Below are positions 1 to 8,284 of a stretch of 64,000 bases of DNA, piece by piece. The DNA lies in contig NZ_ALXE01000039.1 in assembly GCF_000295955.2 (NCBI RefSeq), positions 114,254 through 178,253 of the forward strand. The letters run 5' to 3'. Every line of letters starts with the position of its first letter. Within the stretch, counting starts at the first letter, position 1. Below the pieces are notes generated by a model that did not search any database, had not been told where the DNA came from, and saw nothing but the letters and a program-made list of their open reading frames with translations. The DNA is from Pantoea sp. A4. GTDB lineage: Bacteria > Pseudomonadota > Gammaproteobacteria > Enterobacterales > Enterobacteriaceae. Position numbers and translations under genes: made by a program.

Positions 1-370
1 GGGCTAAACCGGCGGCGATCGCAGAGACGACAAAGAACAGCATATCGGCCATAAAGACCGAGTAGCGCCCGTATTTATCGGTTAACCATCCGCCGACCAG
101 ATTCCCGACAATGGTGCCCACCATAATCGATGAGGTCACTAAGCCGGTGAGAAACGGCGAGAGTTGAAACTCTTTCACGACGTCATCAATGCCATACGAC
201 AGCGTTGTGAGATCATAGGCATCGAGAAATACGCCCCCCAACGCCAGAAACACAATCATTCGGGCATAGGTATTTTTATTACTTCTGGTGTTAATTAAAC
301 GCGCCACATCACTGACCGAGCGAACGGGCTCAGAGACGGGCAAAGTACTTTCCACGGAAACAGAACTCAT
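1..370 (-). CDS. MFS transporter, 3' end beyond the window
   Basis: Only the first 123 codons are inside the window; the gene continues past base 1. The ATG at 370 has GGA a few bases upstream. The N-terminus is a hydrophilic tail of about 37 residues. A first membrane segment follows (FLALGGVFLDAYDL), then a second segment and the loop motif GGWLTDKYGR, a variant of the major facilitator loop 2-3 signature. These are features of metabolite:H+ symporters of the MFS inner membrane family. The substrate cannot be told. A terminator at 495-526 separates it from the monooxygenase operon upstream, so it is probably transcribed on its own. Confidence 0.85.
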   Translation of the reverse strand, partial: MSSVSVESTLPVSEPVRSVSDVARLINTRSNKNTYARMIVFLALGGVFLDAYDLTTLSYGIDDVVKEFQLSPFLTGLVTSSIMVGTIVGNLVGGWLTDKYGRYSVFMADMLFFVVSAIAAGLA

Positions 371-494
371 GATCCTTACCTTTATTTTAGTAGCAGGTAA
401 GGCGTGTTATACGGCGATTATGGGTCGAGGCAAAACAACTTATGATCATATATTATTGTTTAAAATCAGATATATAATTAATTTTCCTGCCAAC

Positions 495-526
495 AAAAAT
501 ACCCAGATAAGACCGCTTATCCGGGT
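495..526 (-). terminator. Rho-independent terminator of the monooxygenase operon
   Basis: On the minus strand a hairpin (ACCCGGATAAG, loop, CTTATCTGGGT, one A-C mismatch) is followed by TTTTTG. It lies about 70 bases past the stop of the NtaA/DmoA-like gene and upstream of the MFS gene. It fits termination of the leftward operon that starts near 4706. Confidence 0.6.
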
Positions 527-593
527 GATGATATTCCCACTGCCTGGCGGCAACGCAACGCCGATCTTCAGCGTATGGCCTCTTCGCAAACCG

Positions 594-2006
594 TTATCTT
601 GTCTCCTGTGGAGACAATGCAGGTTGTGATGGCGTAGTACTGCGGCGATAACCTGCGCCTGGGTGGGGGTGCTGTAACTGTGGTCCCGCTGAGAACAGCT
701 TCTCTCGCAGCGTCCCTTGGGCATAATCCTGTTTGTAGACCCCGCGCTTTTGCAGTTCCGGTATCAACAGCTCCACCACATCGCTGAAGGACTCATGAGT
801 CAACGCATACGCTAGATTGAAGCCATCGACATCTGTCTCTTCAACCCAACTCTGTAGCTCATCCGCCACGGTTTCTGCACTTCCCACCAGTAATGGGCCA
901 AATCCACCAATTCCTACCCAATCTGCCAGGGCACCCACCGTCCACTGGCGATTGGGATCGGCAGTGGAAAACGTCTCTACCGCTGACTGAATGGCGTTGG
1001 TATGAAGATATTTGAGCACCTGGTCAGGCTGATACTGCCCGAAGTCGATGCCCGTCCAGCCAGAGACCAGCGCCAGCGCCCCTTCGTAGCTGACCCAGCT
1101 TTTGTATTCCTGCCACTTCTCCTGCGCCGCTTTATCGGTTTCCGCCACGATCACCGTTTGCAGGTTAAAGATCAGAATACTGCGCGGATCGCGCCCTGCT
1201 TCTGCTGCCCGTCGGCGTATATCCGCCACGGTTTTCTTGAGCAAGACTTTGGAAGGGGAAGCTACAAATACGCACTCGGCATGTTCCGCGGCGAACTGCT
1301 TGCCACGGCTGGATGCCCCGGCCTGATACAACACCGGGGTACGCTGAGGAGAGGGTTCAGATAAGTGGATACCAGGAACGTTGAAGAATGTTCCCTGATG
1401 ATTGATCGGATGGACTTTCGTCGGGTCCGTGAAGATGCGTCGTTCACGATCGCGGATTACGGCACCTTGCTCCCAACTGCCTTCCAACAGTTTATAGATC
1501 ACTTGCAGGTACTCATCAGCATAGTCATAACGGCTATCATGATCGGTCTGGTTTTTGTGGCCGATATTGCGCGCACCGCTTTCCAGGTATGAGGTCACGA
1601 TATTCCAGCCAACGCGGCCTTTGGTGAGATGATCGAGCGTGGAGAGACGCCGGGCAAAAGGATAAGGGTGTTCAAACGAAAGAGAAGCCGTGAGGCCAAA
1701 CCCGAGATGTTCGGTGACCAGTGCCATCGGCGTTATTAACGCCAGGGGATCGTTCACAGGAACCTGCGTAGCCTGACGAAGCGCCGCATCACCATTTCCA
1801 TTCAGCACATCATAAACGCCGAGGACATCGGCAATAAATAAACCGTCAAATTTTCCGCGCTCCAGAATGCGAGCCAGATCCACCCAGTATTCCAGATCTT
1901 TATACTGCCAGGAACGGTCACGAGGATGCGCCCACAATCCCGGTGACTGATGTCCTACACAGTTCATATCAAAAGCATTAAGGCGGATTTCACGTTGCGA
2001 TGACAT
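594..2006 (-). CDS. NtaA/DmoA-family FMN-dependent monooxygenase
   Basis: This is a flavin-dependent monooxygenase of the bacterial luciferase-like superfamily, nitrilotriacetate/dibenzothiophene/DMS monooxygenase subgroup (NtaA/SnaA/DszA/SoxA). Visible family features are the opening IRLNAFDMNCVGHQSPGLW, the block RVGWNIVTSYLESGARN, and PVLYQAGASSRGKQFAAEHAE. Such enzymes are cytoplasmic and use reduced FMN and oxygen on C-S, C-N or aromatic sulfur substrates. The start at 2006 is chosen over the upstream in-frame one because GGAGAA lies six bases before it; this gives 470 residues. It is the third gene of a leftward operon behind an SsuD-like enzyme and a flavoprotein, so an organosulfur substrate is likely (inference). 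No flavin reductase is recognised nearby. Confidence 0.85.
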   Translation of the reverse strand: MSSQREIRLNAFDMNCVGHQSPGLWAHPRDRSWQYKDLEYWVDLARILERGKFDGLFIADVLGVYDVLNGNGDAALRQATQVPVNDPLALITPMALVTEHLGFGLTASLSFEHPYPFARRLSTLDHLTKGRVGWNIVTSYLESGARNIGHKNQTDHDSRYDYADEYLQVIYKLLEGSWEQGAVIRDRERRIFTDPTKVHPINHQGTFFNVPGIHLSEPSPQRTPVLYQAGASSRGKQFAAEHAECVFVASPSKVLLKKTVADIRRRAAEAGRDPRSILIFNLQTVIVAETDKAAQEKWQEYKSWVSYEGALALVSGWTGIDFGQYQPDQVLKYLHTNAIQSAVETFSTADPNRQWTVGALADWVGIGGFGPLLVGSAETVADELQSWVEETDVDGFNLAYALTHESFSDVVELLIPELQKRGVYKQDYAQGTLREKLFSAGPQLQHPHPGAGYRRSTTPSQPALSPQETR

Positions 2007-2082
2007 AAATTTTCTCCATAGCAAAGCCGTGGCTACGCGAACGTAGCCAGATAATATTCAGCGGTTCAGGAAACGGGACGTA

Positions 2083-3492
2083 TCAGGACGTTGTCACGGG
2101 ACATCGCCTGTGAGCGAGAGTCTTGAGTGTATTCAGGGTTTCTTGCGCGACAGCCAAAGCATGATCAGCCACCTGGGGAAGTCCCATGAGTTCGCCAAAT
2201 CGGCCACGAGCGGCAGGCCCACTAATGAGAATGCGCGCTTCTGCACCGTCTTCGGCGTTGAGAACATGGGAGTGCGCATCGACTGCAATTCCCAGATGCA
2301 GTGCATCAGGTTTTATCAGGCCTTGCTGGCGCAGCTGACTGAGCAACGGTTGGCTGTCGGTGAGGTCGGCATGCGCCGGACCCGTTGTCACAATAAGATA
2401 ATCAAGTTGATGTGACTGACTGTCGCCTTTGCGTGTTTTTAGCCGCAGAGTCAGTTGTTCCCCGCTGGCCTCAACTGTTTGAGCTCGCGCCGCTAACACG
2501 GTTAACGTTCCTTGTTGCTGCCGTTGCCCTATCACCTGAGAGAGTTGCGGTGCAATACGGTAACGGTACACGTTCCACCAGCTGCGCAAATGGCGCTGGA
2601 AGCGACGCTGCTCAGTCAGGGAAAAGCCTTGCCAGATAGTCTGTCCCTGCGCCCGAACCTCATCCAGCACGCGCTGCCACGGCAGTTGCTGAGCGGAAGC
2701 ACGCTGGACTTCGTTGCGTATGTGTCTGAGCCACTGACGCGCAGTGGCATTGGGGGACAGCAGCGGCAATGTCCATTCGGGCCACTCCCCGCTCAGGTTG
2801 TCACGCGAGAGCTGCCCACGACGTGAGAAAGCCAGCAGCGGGCCGTGATGTCCGCGCAGTGACAAAGAGGCCACCACGTCTGCCATGCTTAATCCGGTGC
2901 CAATAATCGCAACGCTGGCATCGGCTGGGATCTGATCCAGAGCACCCGCAGACCAGGGATTGGCGATCAGGGCGGGATGCTCCGCCAGAGAAAGTAGCTG
3001 GCGTGGCAATGCCGGCGGCGGATGGCTGACTGCCAGAATAGTGATGTCCGCCTTGAGATGCGCGCCATCAGCCGTCACTACCTCGCCCTCCTTCCAGCTA
3101 ACCGCTTCACTGCGATGATGGTGCAACTGGACATCCGCACGCAGCTGCCCTGCCTGTGCAAATTTTTCTGCCAGATAATGTCCGAACTGACTACGCTGTG
3201 GATAGACTGCCCCATCTGGTCTCAGTGCATCCGGGTCTTGCCGAAACGCTTGCTGCTGGCGATACCAGCGGTCGAAATCCCCTTTCTCATCGCCGCTGAG
3301 TTGCATACGCGCAGCGGGAACATTAATACGGTGCGCTGCCTCAAAGGTAGAGTAGGCTACGCCACCGCCCAGGGTCGCACGTGGCTCAACGACGGTGATG
3401 TGTAGCGGCTCTGTGGTCAGGCGTGCGAGATGGATCGCAACGGCGGTACCAGAAAAACCTCCACCAATAATCACCACATGAGGACGGTTCAT
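2083..3492 (-). CDS. FAD/NAD(P)-binding protein, NAD_binding_9-like
   Basis: The N-terminus VVIIGGGFSGTAVAIHLAR is a dinucleotide-binding Rossmann motif. A second nucleotide motif, SVAIIGTGLSMADVV, occurs near residue 195. Length (469 residues) and the motif GGGVAYST fit the FAD/NAD(P)-binding family often annotated as hydroxyacylglutathione-hydrolase-like or NAD_binding_9. The biochemical role of this family is poorly defined. It sits between two FMN-dependent monooxygenases, 35 bases after the first and 76 before the next, so it may feed electrons to them or act on the same substrate (inference). The start at 3492 has a GGAGCG ribosome-binding site; an upstream in-frame ATG at 3513 lacks one. 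Confidence 0.8.
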   Translation of the reverse strand: MNRPHVVIIGGGFSGTAVAIHLARLTTEPLHITVVEPRATLGGGVAYSTFEAAHRINVPAARMQLSGDEKGDFDRWYRQQQAFRQDPDALRPDGAVYPQRSQFGHYLAEKFAQAGQLRADVQLHHHRSEAVSWKEGEVVTADGAHLKADITILAVSHPPPALPRQLLSLAEHPALIANPWSAGALDQIPADASVAIIGTGLSMADVVASLSLRGHHGPLLAFSRRGQLSRDNLSGEWPEWTLPLLSPNATARQWLRHIRNEVQRASAQQLPWQRVLDEVRAQGQTIWQGFSLTEQRRFQRHLRSWWNVYRYRIAPQLSQVIGQRQQQGTLTVLAARAQTVEASGEQLTLRLKTRKGDSQSHQLDYLIVTTGPAHADLTDSQPLLSQLRQQGLIKPDALHLGIAVDAHSHVLNAEDGAEARILISGPAARGRFGELMGLPQVADHALAVAQETLNTLKTLAHRRCPVTTS

Positions 3493-3527
3493 GATCGCTC
3501 CTGTTTCAAACAAGGTAAGTAAGCATC

Positions 3528-4700
3528 TTAGCTGGCACTGGTCTGTTTTGTCGGCCTTTTATCTCCACCAATGGTCTCACCAAAGGGGCCGGTATTGATG
3601 GTACGTGCCGAAGAAGTATTTCCGTGCGCAAGCGGCAGTAAGGGTAATAATAATTCCGCGACGCGATGAGCCTCCTCCAGATGCGGATAACCAGAGAAAA
3701 TAAAGTGGGTGATCCCCAAAGCCTGATACTCGCGAATGCGCTCAGCGACCTGTTCTGCACTCCCCACTAATGCCGTCCCGGCGCCGCCTCTTACTAGCCC
3801 TACGCCAGCCCAGAGATTTGGCGAAATCACCAGTTTATCGCGCGACCCATTATGTAAGGCGCTCATCCGCGCTTGTCCGGTAGAGTCCATGCGCGCAAAG
3901 ATTTTCTGCGCCTGCGCGATGGTGTCATCATCCAGATGGGCAATGAGTCGGTCTGCGGCGGCCCACGCTTCCTCTTCTGTTTCACGCACGATCACATGCA
4001 GGCGAATACCATATTCAACTTTACGACCTAACTGCGCGGCCCTTTCACGCACCACTGCCAGCTTTTCTGCCACCTGTTCTGGTGGCTCACCCCAGGTCAG
4101 GTACGTGTCAATTTGACCGGCTGCAACATCAATAGCCTCTGCCGAAGAGCCGCCAAAAAACAGCGGCGGGCCATTTTCCTGTACCGGGGGAAATAGCACT
4201 TCCGCCCCCTCAACATGAATATGCTCCCCTTTATAGTCAACTTTCTCACCGCGCAGCAGGCGCGTGTAGACATCAAGGAACTCTCGCGTAACGGTGTAGC
4301 GCTCACTGTGGCTGAGAAAGATGCCATCACCTTTGTTCTCAACCGGATCACCGCCTGTCACCACGTTAATCAATAAGCGACCTTCAGACAGGCGATCCAA
4401 CGTCGTCGCCATCCGGGCTGCCAGCGTAGGCGGTTGCAATCCTGGACGCACAGCCACGAGGAATTTTAAGCGTCGGGTTATGGGTGCCAGCGCCGATGCT
4501 ACCAGCCAGGAATCCTCACAGCTCTTACCGGTGGGAATAAGCACGCCATAGAAACCAAGGTTATCAGCAGCCAGTGCCACCTGTTGTAAATAGGGCAGGT
4601 CCACCGCGCGTCCTCCTGCGGTTGTGCCAAGGTAGCGGCCATCGCCGTGAGTAGGAAGAAACCAGAAAACATTGATTTTTTCATTGGCTGCGTCAGTCAT
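3528..4700 (-). CDS. ssuD: FMNH2-dependent alkanesulfonate monooxygenase, SsuD-like
   Basis: The protein is collinear with E. coli SsuD, which cleaves alkanesulfonates to aldehyde and sulfite with FMNH2 and oxygen. Shared blocks are [15 protein letters not shown] at the start, [14 protein letters not shown] with the conserved cysteine, [16 protein letters not shown] with the conserved His, and [18 protein letters not shown] with the conserved Arg. The ATG at 4700 follows AGGA with eight bases spacing; a GTG two codons upstream is an alternative. It has 390 residues, against about 381 in E. coli. It is first in the operon, directly downstream of a predicted sigma-54 promoter at 4771-4786. No ssuEACB genes accompany it, so the substrate may differ from the E. 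coli enzyme. Confidence 0.88.
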   Translation of the reverse strand: MTDAANEKINVFWFLPTHGDGRYLGTTAGGRAVDLPYLQQVALAADNLGFYGVLIPTGKSCEDSWLVASALAPITRRLKFLVAVRPGLQPPTLAARMATTLDRLSEGRLLINVVTGGDPVENKGDGIFLSHSERYTVTREFLDVYTRLLRGEKVDYKGEHIHVEGAEVLFPPVQENGPPLFFGGSSAEAIDVAAGQIDTYLTWGEPPEQVAEKLAVVRERAAQLGRKVEYGIRLHVIVRETEEEAWAAADRLIAHLDDDTIAQAQKIFARMDSTGQARMSALHNGSRDKLVISPNLWAGVGLVRGGAGTALVGSAEQVAERIREYQALGITHFIFSGYPHLEEAHRVAELLLPLLPLAHGNTSSARTINTGPFGETIGGDKRPTKQTSAS

Positions 4701-4770
4701 TATCACATTCCTATATAACTTTATTAAAAATGATGCTGAATCTGGCTAATTTTTTAGTTATATAGCCCTT

Positions 4771-4786
4771 AGCGAAATACGTGCCA
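4771..4786 (-). promoter_or_regulatory. Predicted sigma-54 promoter of the monooxygenase operon
   Basis: Read on the minus strand the site is TGGCACGTATTTCGCT. It has the invariant GG and GC of the -24/-12 elements separated by exactly ten bases, and matches the TGGCACG-N4-TTGCW consensus at all but one of the fixed positions. The expected start would fall near 4760, about 60 bases before the SsuD-like ATG. The divergent gene encodes a sigma-54 activator with an intact GAFTGA loop, so the pair forms a coherent regulatory unit. Confidence 0.75.
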
Positions 4787-4828
4787 GTTTTCACAAGTGG
4801 CTTTGTGGATGATAAACAGTGAGTTACG

Positions 4829-4894
4829 CAATTTCTCATCAAAATTGTGTGCTGCAAATACAACAGTTGAATGGCAGACGCTGTCGCATTTGCA
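4829..4894. promoter_or_regulatory. Candidate activator-binding inverted repeats
   Basis: Two inverted repeats lie between the sigma-54 promoter and the activator gene: CAATTT/AAATTG (4829-4834 and 4842-4847) and TGCAAAT/ATTTGCA (4853-4859 and 4888-4894). Their distance upstream of the predicted promoter, roughly 60-130 bases, is usual for enhancer sites of sigma-54 activators. Which of them, if any, is bound cannot be told from sequence. Confidence 0.35.
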
Positions 4895-4969
4895 ACGCCT
4901 TATTCGATTTTGCTTCTGTATGCGCTGAGCAGGACAAGGCAGCATAGTGAAAAAGATAAGGAACAGGTT

Positions 4970-6898
4970 ATGCCGCTGTTTAACTCAGACTTCACGGACT
5001 CCCCGCGTTTAATCGATCCCGCGTCCCTTGCCTTTCAGAGCTTGTTAGATCGCCTGGCACCGACAGATGCCACGGTTCTGATTGTCGGAGAAACAGGTAC
5101 CGGAAAAGAGGTTGTCGCTCGTTATCTCCACCATCATAGCTCTCGCCGTCATGGCCCTTTCCTGGCCGTTAACTGTGGTGCACTCACTGAGAGCCTGGCT
5201 GAAGCTGAACTCTTTGGGCATGAAAAGGGGGCCTTTACCGGTGCCATTCAAGCGCATCCTGGCTGGTTTGAAGCGGCAAAGGGAGGCACGTTGCTGCTGG
5301 ATGAGATTGGTGAGCTTAGCCTGCCTATGCAGGTTAAACTCCTGCGCGTCTTGCAGGAGAGGGAGATTACGCGCGTGGGTTCACGTAAGGCCGTAAAGGT
5401 TGATGTGAGAGTCATCGCGGCCACACACGTTGATTTGGCTCAGGCCATTCGTGAAAAGCGTTTTCGGGAAGACCTGTTCTATCGTCTCAATATTGCCATC
5501 GTCCCTCTCCCGCCGCTCAGACAGCGCCAGCAGGATATCCCTGTACTCGCCCACCACTTTCTCGCGGTTTACGCTAAACGACTGGGTCGTCCTGCCCGCA
5601 GGCTGGCGGCTGATGCACTTAATGCGCTACTGGAGTACAGCTGGCCAGGCAACATTCGTGAACTGGAAAACACGCTGCATAATGCCGTCCTGTTGAGCCG
5701 CGAAGACGTGATTCACGCAGAGCAGCTACGCTTAGCCGTTTTACCCGATAACGGCAGTTCCCCCAGCTTTGGTACGCCTGCAGAAACCGCTATTGACGCC
5801 TTCGTACGCCATCAGCTTTTGCAAGCACCACAGCAGTTGTATGACCGAATGATCTCTTCTCTGATACGTGTCGCGCTGGACGAGTGTGATAACAATCAAA
5901 CACAGGCTGCATCACTACTGGGGATCAGTCGGCATACCCTGCGCACTCAACTTGCTCATCAGGGAATGATCAAAGGAAGGCGGAAAATGGAAGGACACCA
6001 CGCTATCAGCTCACCTTATTCGTCAGTCCTGACAGAGCGAGAGTTGCGGATTGGCTATCAGAAATTTGGGACTCTGGGCGTTCTTAAAGCTCGTCAGACG
6101 CTGGAAGCGGCCTTTGAGGAGCAGAACATCAGCGTTATCTGGAGTGAGTTTCCTGCCGGACCTCAGTTGCTGTTTGCGCTGCAAAATAACGAGATTGATT
6201 TTGGTACCACCGGAGAAGTCCCACCCCTTTTCGCTCAGGCCAGTGGGGCGGATATGGTGTATATCGCCTGGGAACCCCCCGCTCCTCAGAGTGTCGGGAT
6301 TGCTGTACCGGCTAACAGTGACATTCAGTCGGTTGCCGATCTGCGCGGTAAACGCATCTCAGTGAACAAAGCCTCCAATGTTCACTGGCTATTATTGCAA
6401 TTGCTTGATGAGGCAGGGATGGACGCGGAGGATGTAAAAATCGTGTTTACTCCGCCTAAGTATCCATTGACCTCAAGCGACTACCACGCAATGGATGCCT
6501 GGATGCTGTGGGACCCTTTACTGAGTGAGGCAGAGTTAGACGGGACTTTACGCATTATTGCCAGTGGAGAAGGTCGGGTTAAGAATCACCAGTTCTACCT
6601 CGCCCGTAAAGACTATGCAGTGAAACAGAGTGATATTATGATGCAGCTGGTCAGCGCCTTACAAAATTCAAACCAGTACATTCTCCATCATGAGCAGGAG
6701 GCGGCTGACATGCTGGCGGGTGAGTTAGGTCTCAGTAAGATATCGCTGCAACATGCACTCAAGCGCCGTCAACATCGCACCAGCGCGATGACCCCAGCGG
6801 TGGTTGCCGAACAACAAAGAATTGCCGACCGTTTCTATGCACTGGGTTTGATTAGTCGACCTATTCGCGTCAGAGATGCGGTGTGGCAGAAAGAATAG
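4970..6898 (+). CDS. Sigma-54 activator fused to SsuA-like sulfonate-binding domain
   Basis: The start at 4970 follows AAGGA with seven bases spacing and gives 642 residues. The AAA+ domain begins almost at once: Walker A GETGTGKE (about 40-47), GAFTGA (87-92, needed for sigma-54 contact), Walker B LLLDEIGE (108-115). A Fis-type helix-turn-helix follows (TQAASLLGISRHTLRTQLA, 311-329). From about residue 359 to the end it matches mature SsuA, the periplasmic aliphatic-sulfonate binding protein: LRIGYQKFGTLGVLKA, FPAGPQLLFAL, DFGTTGEVPPLFAQA, DAWMLWDP, FYLARKDYA, and the SsuA-like tail. No signal peptide or membrane segment precedes that part, so it should be cytoplasmic. There is no N-terminal sensor domain, so I infer that the sulfonate-binding domain is the sensor. 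Likely target: the divergent monooxygenase operon. Confidence 0.9.
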   Translation: MPLFNSDFTDSPRLIDPASLAFQSLLDRLAPTDATVLIVGETGTGKEVVARYLHHHSSRRHGPFLAVNCGALTESLAEAELFGHEKGAFTGAIQAHPGWFEAAKGGTLLLDEIGELSLPMQVKLLRVLQEREITRVGSRKAVKVDVRVIAATHVDLAQAIREKRFREDLFYRLNIAIVPLPPLRQRQQDIPVLAHHFLAVYAKRLGRPARRLAADALNALLEYSWPGNIRELENTLHNAVLLSREDVIHAEQLRLAVLPDNGSSPSFGTPAETAIDAFVRHQLLQAPQQLYDRMISSLIRVALDECDNNQTQAASLLGISRHTLRTQLAHQGMIKGRRKMEGHHAISSPYSSVLTERELRIGYQKFGTLGVLKARQTLEAAFEEQNISVIWSEFPAGPQLLFALQNNEIDFGTTGEVPPLFAQASGADMVYIAWEPPAPQSVGIAVPANSDIQSVADLRGKRISVNKASNVHWLLLQLLDEAGMDAEDVKIVFTPPKYPLTSSDYHAMDAWMLWDPLLSEAELDGTLRIIASGEGRVKNHQFYLARKDYAVKQSDIMMQLVSALQNSNQYILHHEQEAADMLAGELGLSKISLQHALKRRQHRTSAMTPAVVAEQQRIADRFYALGLISRPIRVRDAVWQKE

Positions 6899-6903
6899 CG
6901 CCA

Positions 6904-7082
6904 TGAAATCCGTGGCGAACATTTCTGGACTGAGGCTGAAATTGACTGGCGATTTCAGCCTGAAATCCCACAAACAAATCCTTATATATCATGAAATTAA
7001 TCACGAAATTCGGCTGGAGAGCTTTTGTGGAAAAAGGGCATTTTTGGCCGAAATGTTTGGCGATTTCAGCCTGAAATTTCAG
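6904..7082. other. parS: P1-type parS partition site (two core copies)
   Basis: Two copies of the 20-mer TGGCGATTTCAGCCTGAAAT lie at 6947-6966 and 7058-7077, immediately downstream of parB. Read on the minus strand each is ATTTCAGGCTGAAAT followed by the overlapping hexamer TCGCCA. Phage P1 parS has the same layout: inverted A boxes (ATTTCAA/GTGAAAT) with B box TCGCCA. Copy one is followed by another A box (ATTTCAG) as in P1; copy two has a degenerate one (ATTTCGG), and an extra CTGAAATTTCAG palindrome on its far side. A further B box with weak A-like boxes occurs at 6904-6927. ParB here is a clear P1 ParB homologue, and P1 parS is likewise downstream of parB. Confidence 0.85.
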
Positions 7083-7225
7083 GTCAGCGGTAGCCCGTCA
7101 GCCAATTTTTATGGGTTATCCCCTGGTTGCCCCCTTTAAATCAACCCACATTCCTGCATGACATCAGCAATGCTCCAGGGATGACATGCGTATCGATGCA
7201 AACAAGCCATCTTCATGCTCAACCA

Positions 7226-7254
7226 TAAAAAAAGCCAGCCTCAGTGGCTGGCTT
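7226..7254 (-). terminator. Rho-independent terminator of parAB
   Basis: On the minus strand AAGCCAGCC, loop ACTGA, GGCTGGCTT form a perfect nine-base-pair stem followed by a run of seven Ts. It lies about 55 bases after the parB stop and before parS, as expected for the end of the parAB transcript. Confidence 0.85.
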
Positions 7255-7308
7255 AAATCATCTCATTCAGCAGCGCTGCTGCGCCAAAATCTGAACCTCA
7301 GGGAAAAA

Positions 7309-8277
7309 TTATTTATTGAGGTATTTATCTAAGGTTGCATTGATGACCCGATCTAACTCATCCTGCAACTCTTTTGACTGACGGTTGAACTCATAGCTGA
7401 ACATTCTGCCACGGGTCTTTTTCCGCGCGAACCGGTCTTTATCGGCGAACGTCCAGAGGTTGCTGGAGACGACTTTTTCTTTTGCAGGCGAATCAATCAG
7501 CGTCTGACTGCCATTACGAATCAGCCGCAGAATGCCGTTTTTAATCTCATCTTCTGCCAGCCCTTCTCTGGCACAAACCTGATCGACATCCATAGAGATG
7601 GTTTCAACCAGCGCTTCAGTGGACTGGCCAATCTCGAGCAGCTTTTCACTGGCTAACAGCAGCGCTTTATAATCCGGGTGTGTGAGCTCAGAGTGATTGG
7701 GGAACAAAGCGATTAAATCTGCAGGCACGCTTGCCGCCTGTAATGCACGAGTCACTTTTGCCTGTGACATTCCCTGCGCTTCCGCAATGTCTTTCTGCGA
7801 CAGACCGCCGTTTTTCAATGCCAGTAAACGTAGCCCGACTTCTCGCAGATTATGTTCCCGCGCAGTCTGAATATCATCAGCCAGGCGCCGGGCTTCTTGT
7901 GCCGTAATCGCCGTTTCTGTGACTAAAATATCCAGTCCGGTTTTACAATACAGTGCCGCAGCACGGCGGCGAGAGCCATCCAGAACCTCAATTTTATCGC
8001 CTTGACGCACACCAATGGCCGGGAAGAACTGCTGTAACTTGATAGTGCGAATAATGTCACGCAGTGAATCCGGTGTCAGGCCAGCCTGATCGCGGCCATT
8101 GGTTTCCATCAGAACAAAGGTTTTCTCTTCAATATCTTTAGCTGCAATACGTTCCAGACGGAAATGGGCTTTCTTGCCCGTGGACAGCACAAATGTTGGG
8201 GCGTAATCACCCGACTCTTCGTTGGTGATCGGCGTCTGACTGAATGTTCTACCAATCGTGACTCTTTTATTACTCAT
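7309..8277 (-). CDS. parB: ParB, P1-type plasmid partition protein
   Basis: This is the centromere-binding protein of a type Ia partition system; it loads on parS and is the partner of ParA. The 322-residue protein follows P1 ParB (333 residues) along its length. It has the N-terminal IGRTF segment, NGRDQAGLTP, the ParB-box region IEVLDGSRRRAA (about 96-107), the helix-turn-helix LSQKDIAEAQGMSQAKVTRAL (159-179) and the C-terminal dimer/B-box-contacting region FARKKTRGRMFSYEFNRQSK. In P1 that C-terminal region reads the B box; the matching TCGCCA hexamers occur downstream. The ATG at 8277 has GAGG six bases upstream and starts seven bases after the parA stop, so the two are one operon. Confidence 0.95.
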   Translation of the reverse strand: MSNKRVTIGRTFSQTPITNEESGDYAPTFVLSTGKKAHFRLERIAAKDIEEKTFVLMETNGRDQAGLTPDSLRDIIRTIKLQQFFPAIGVRQGDKIEVLDGSRRRAAALYCKTGLDILVTETAITAQEARRLADDIQTAREHNLREVGLRLLALKNGGLSQKDIAEAQGMSQAKVTRALQAASVPADLIALFPNHSELTHPDYKALLLASEKLLEIGQSTEALVETISMDVDQVCAREGLAEDEIKNGILRLIRNGSQTLIDSPAKEKVVSSNLWTFADKDRFARKKTRGRMFSYEFNRQSKELQDELDRVINATLDKYLNK

Positions 8278-8284
8278 AATAACC

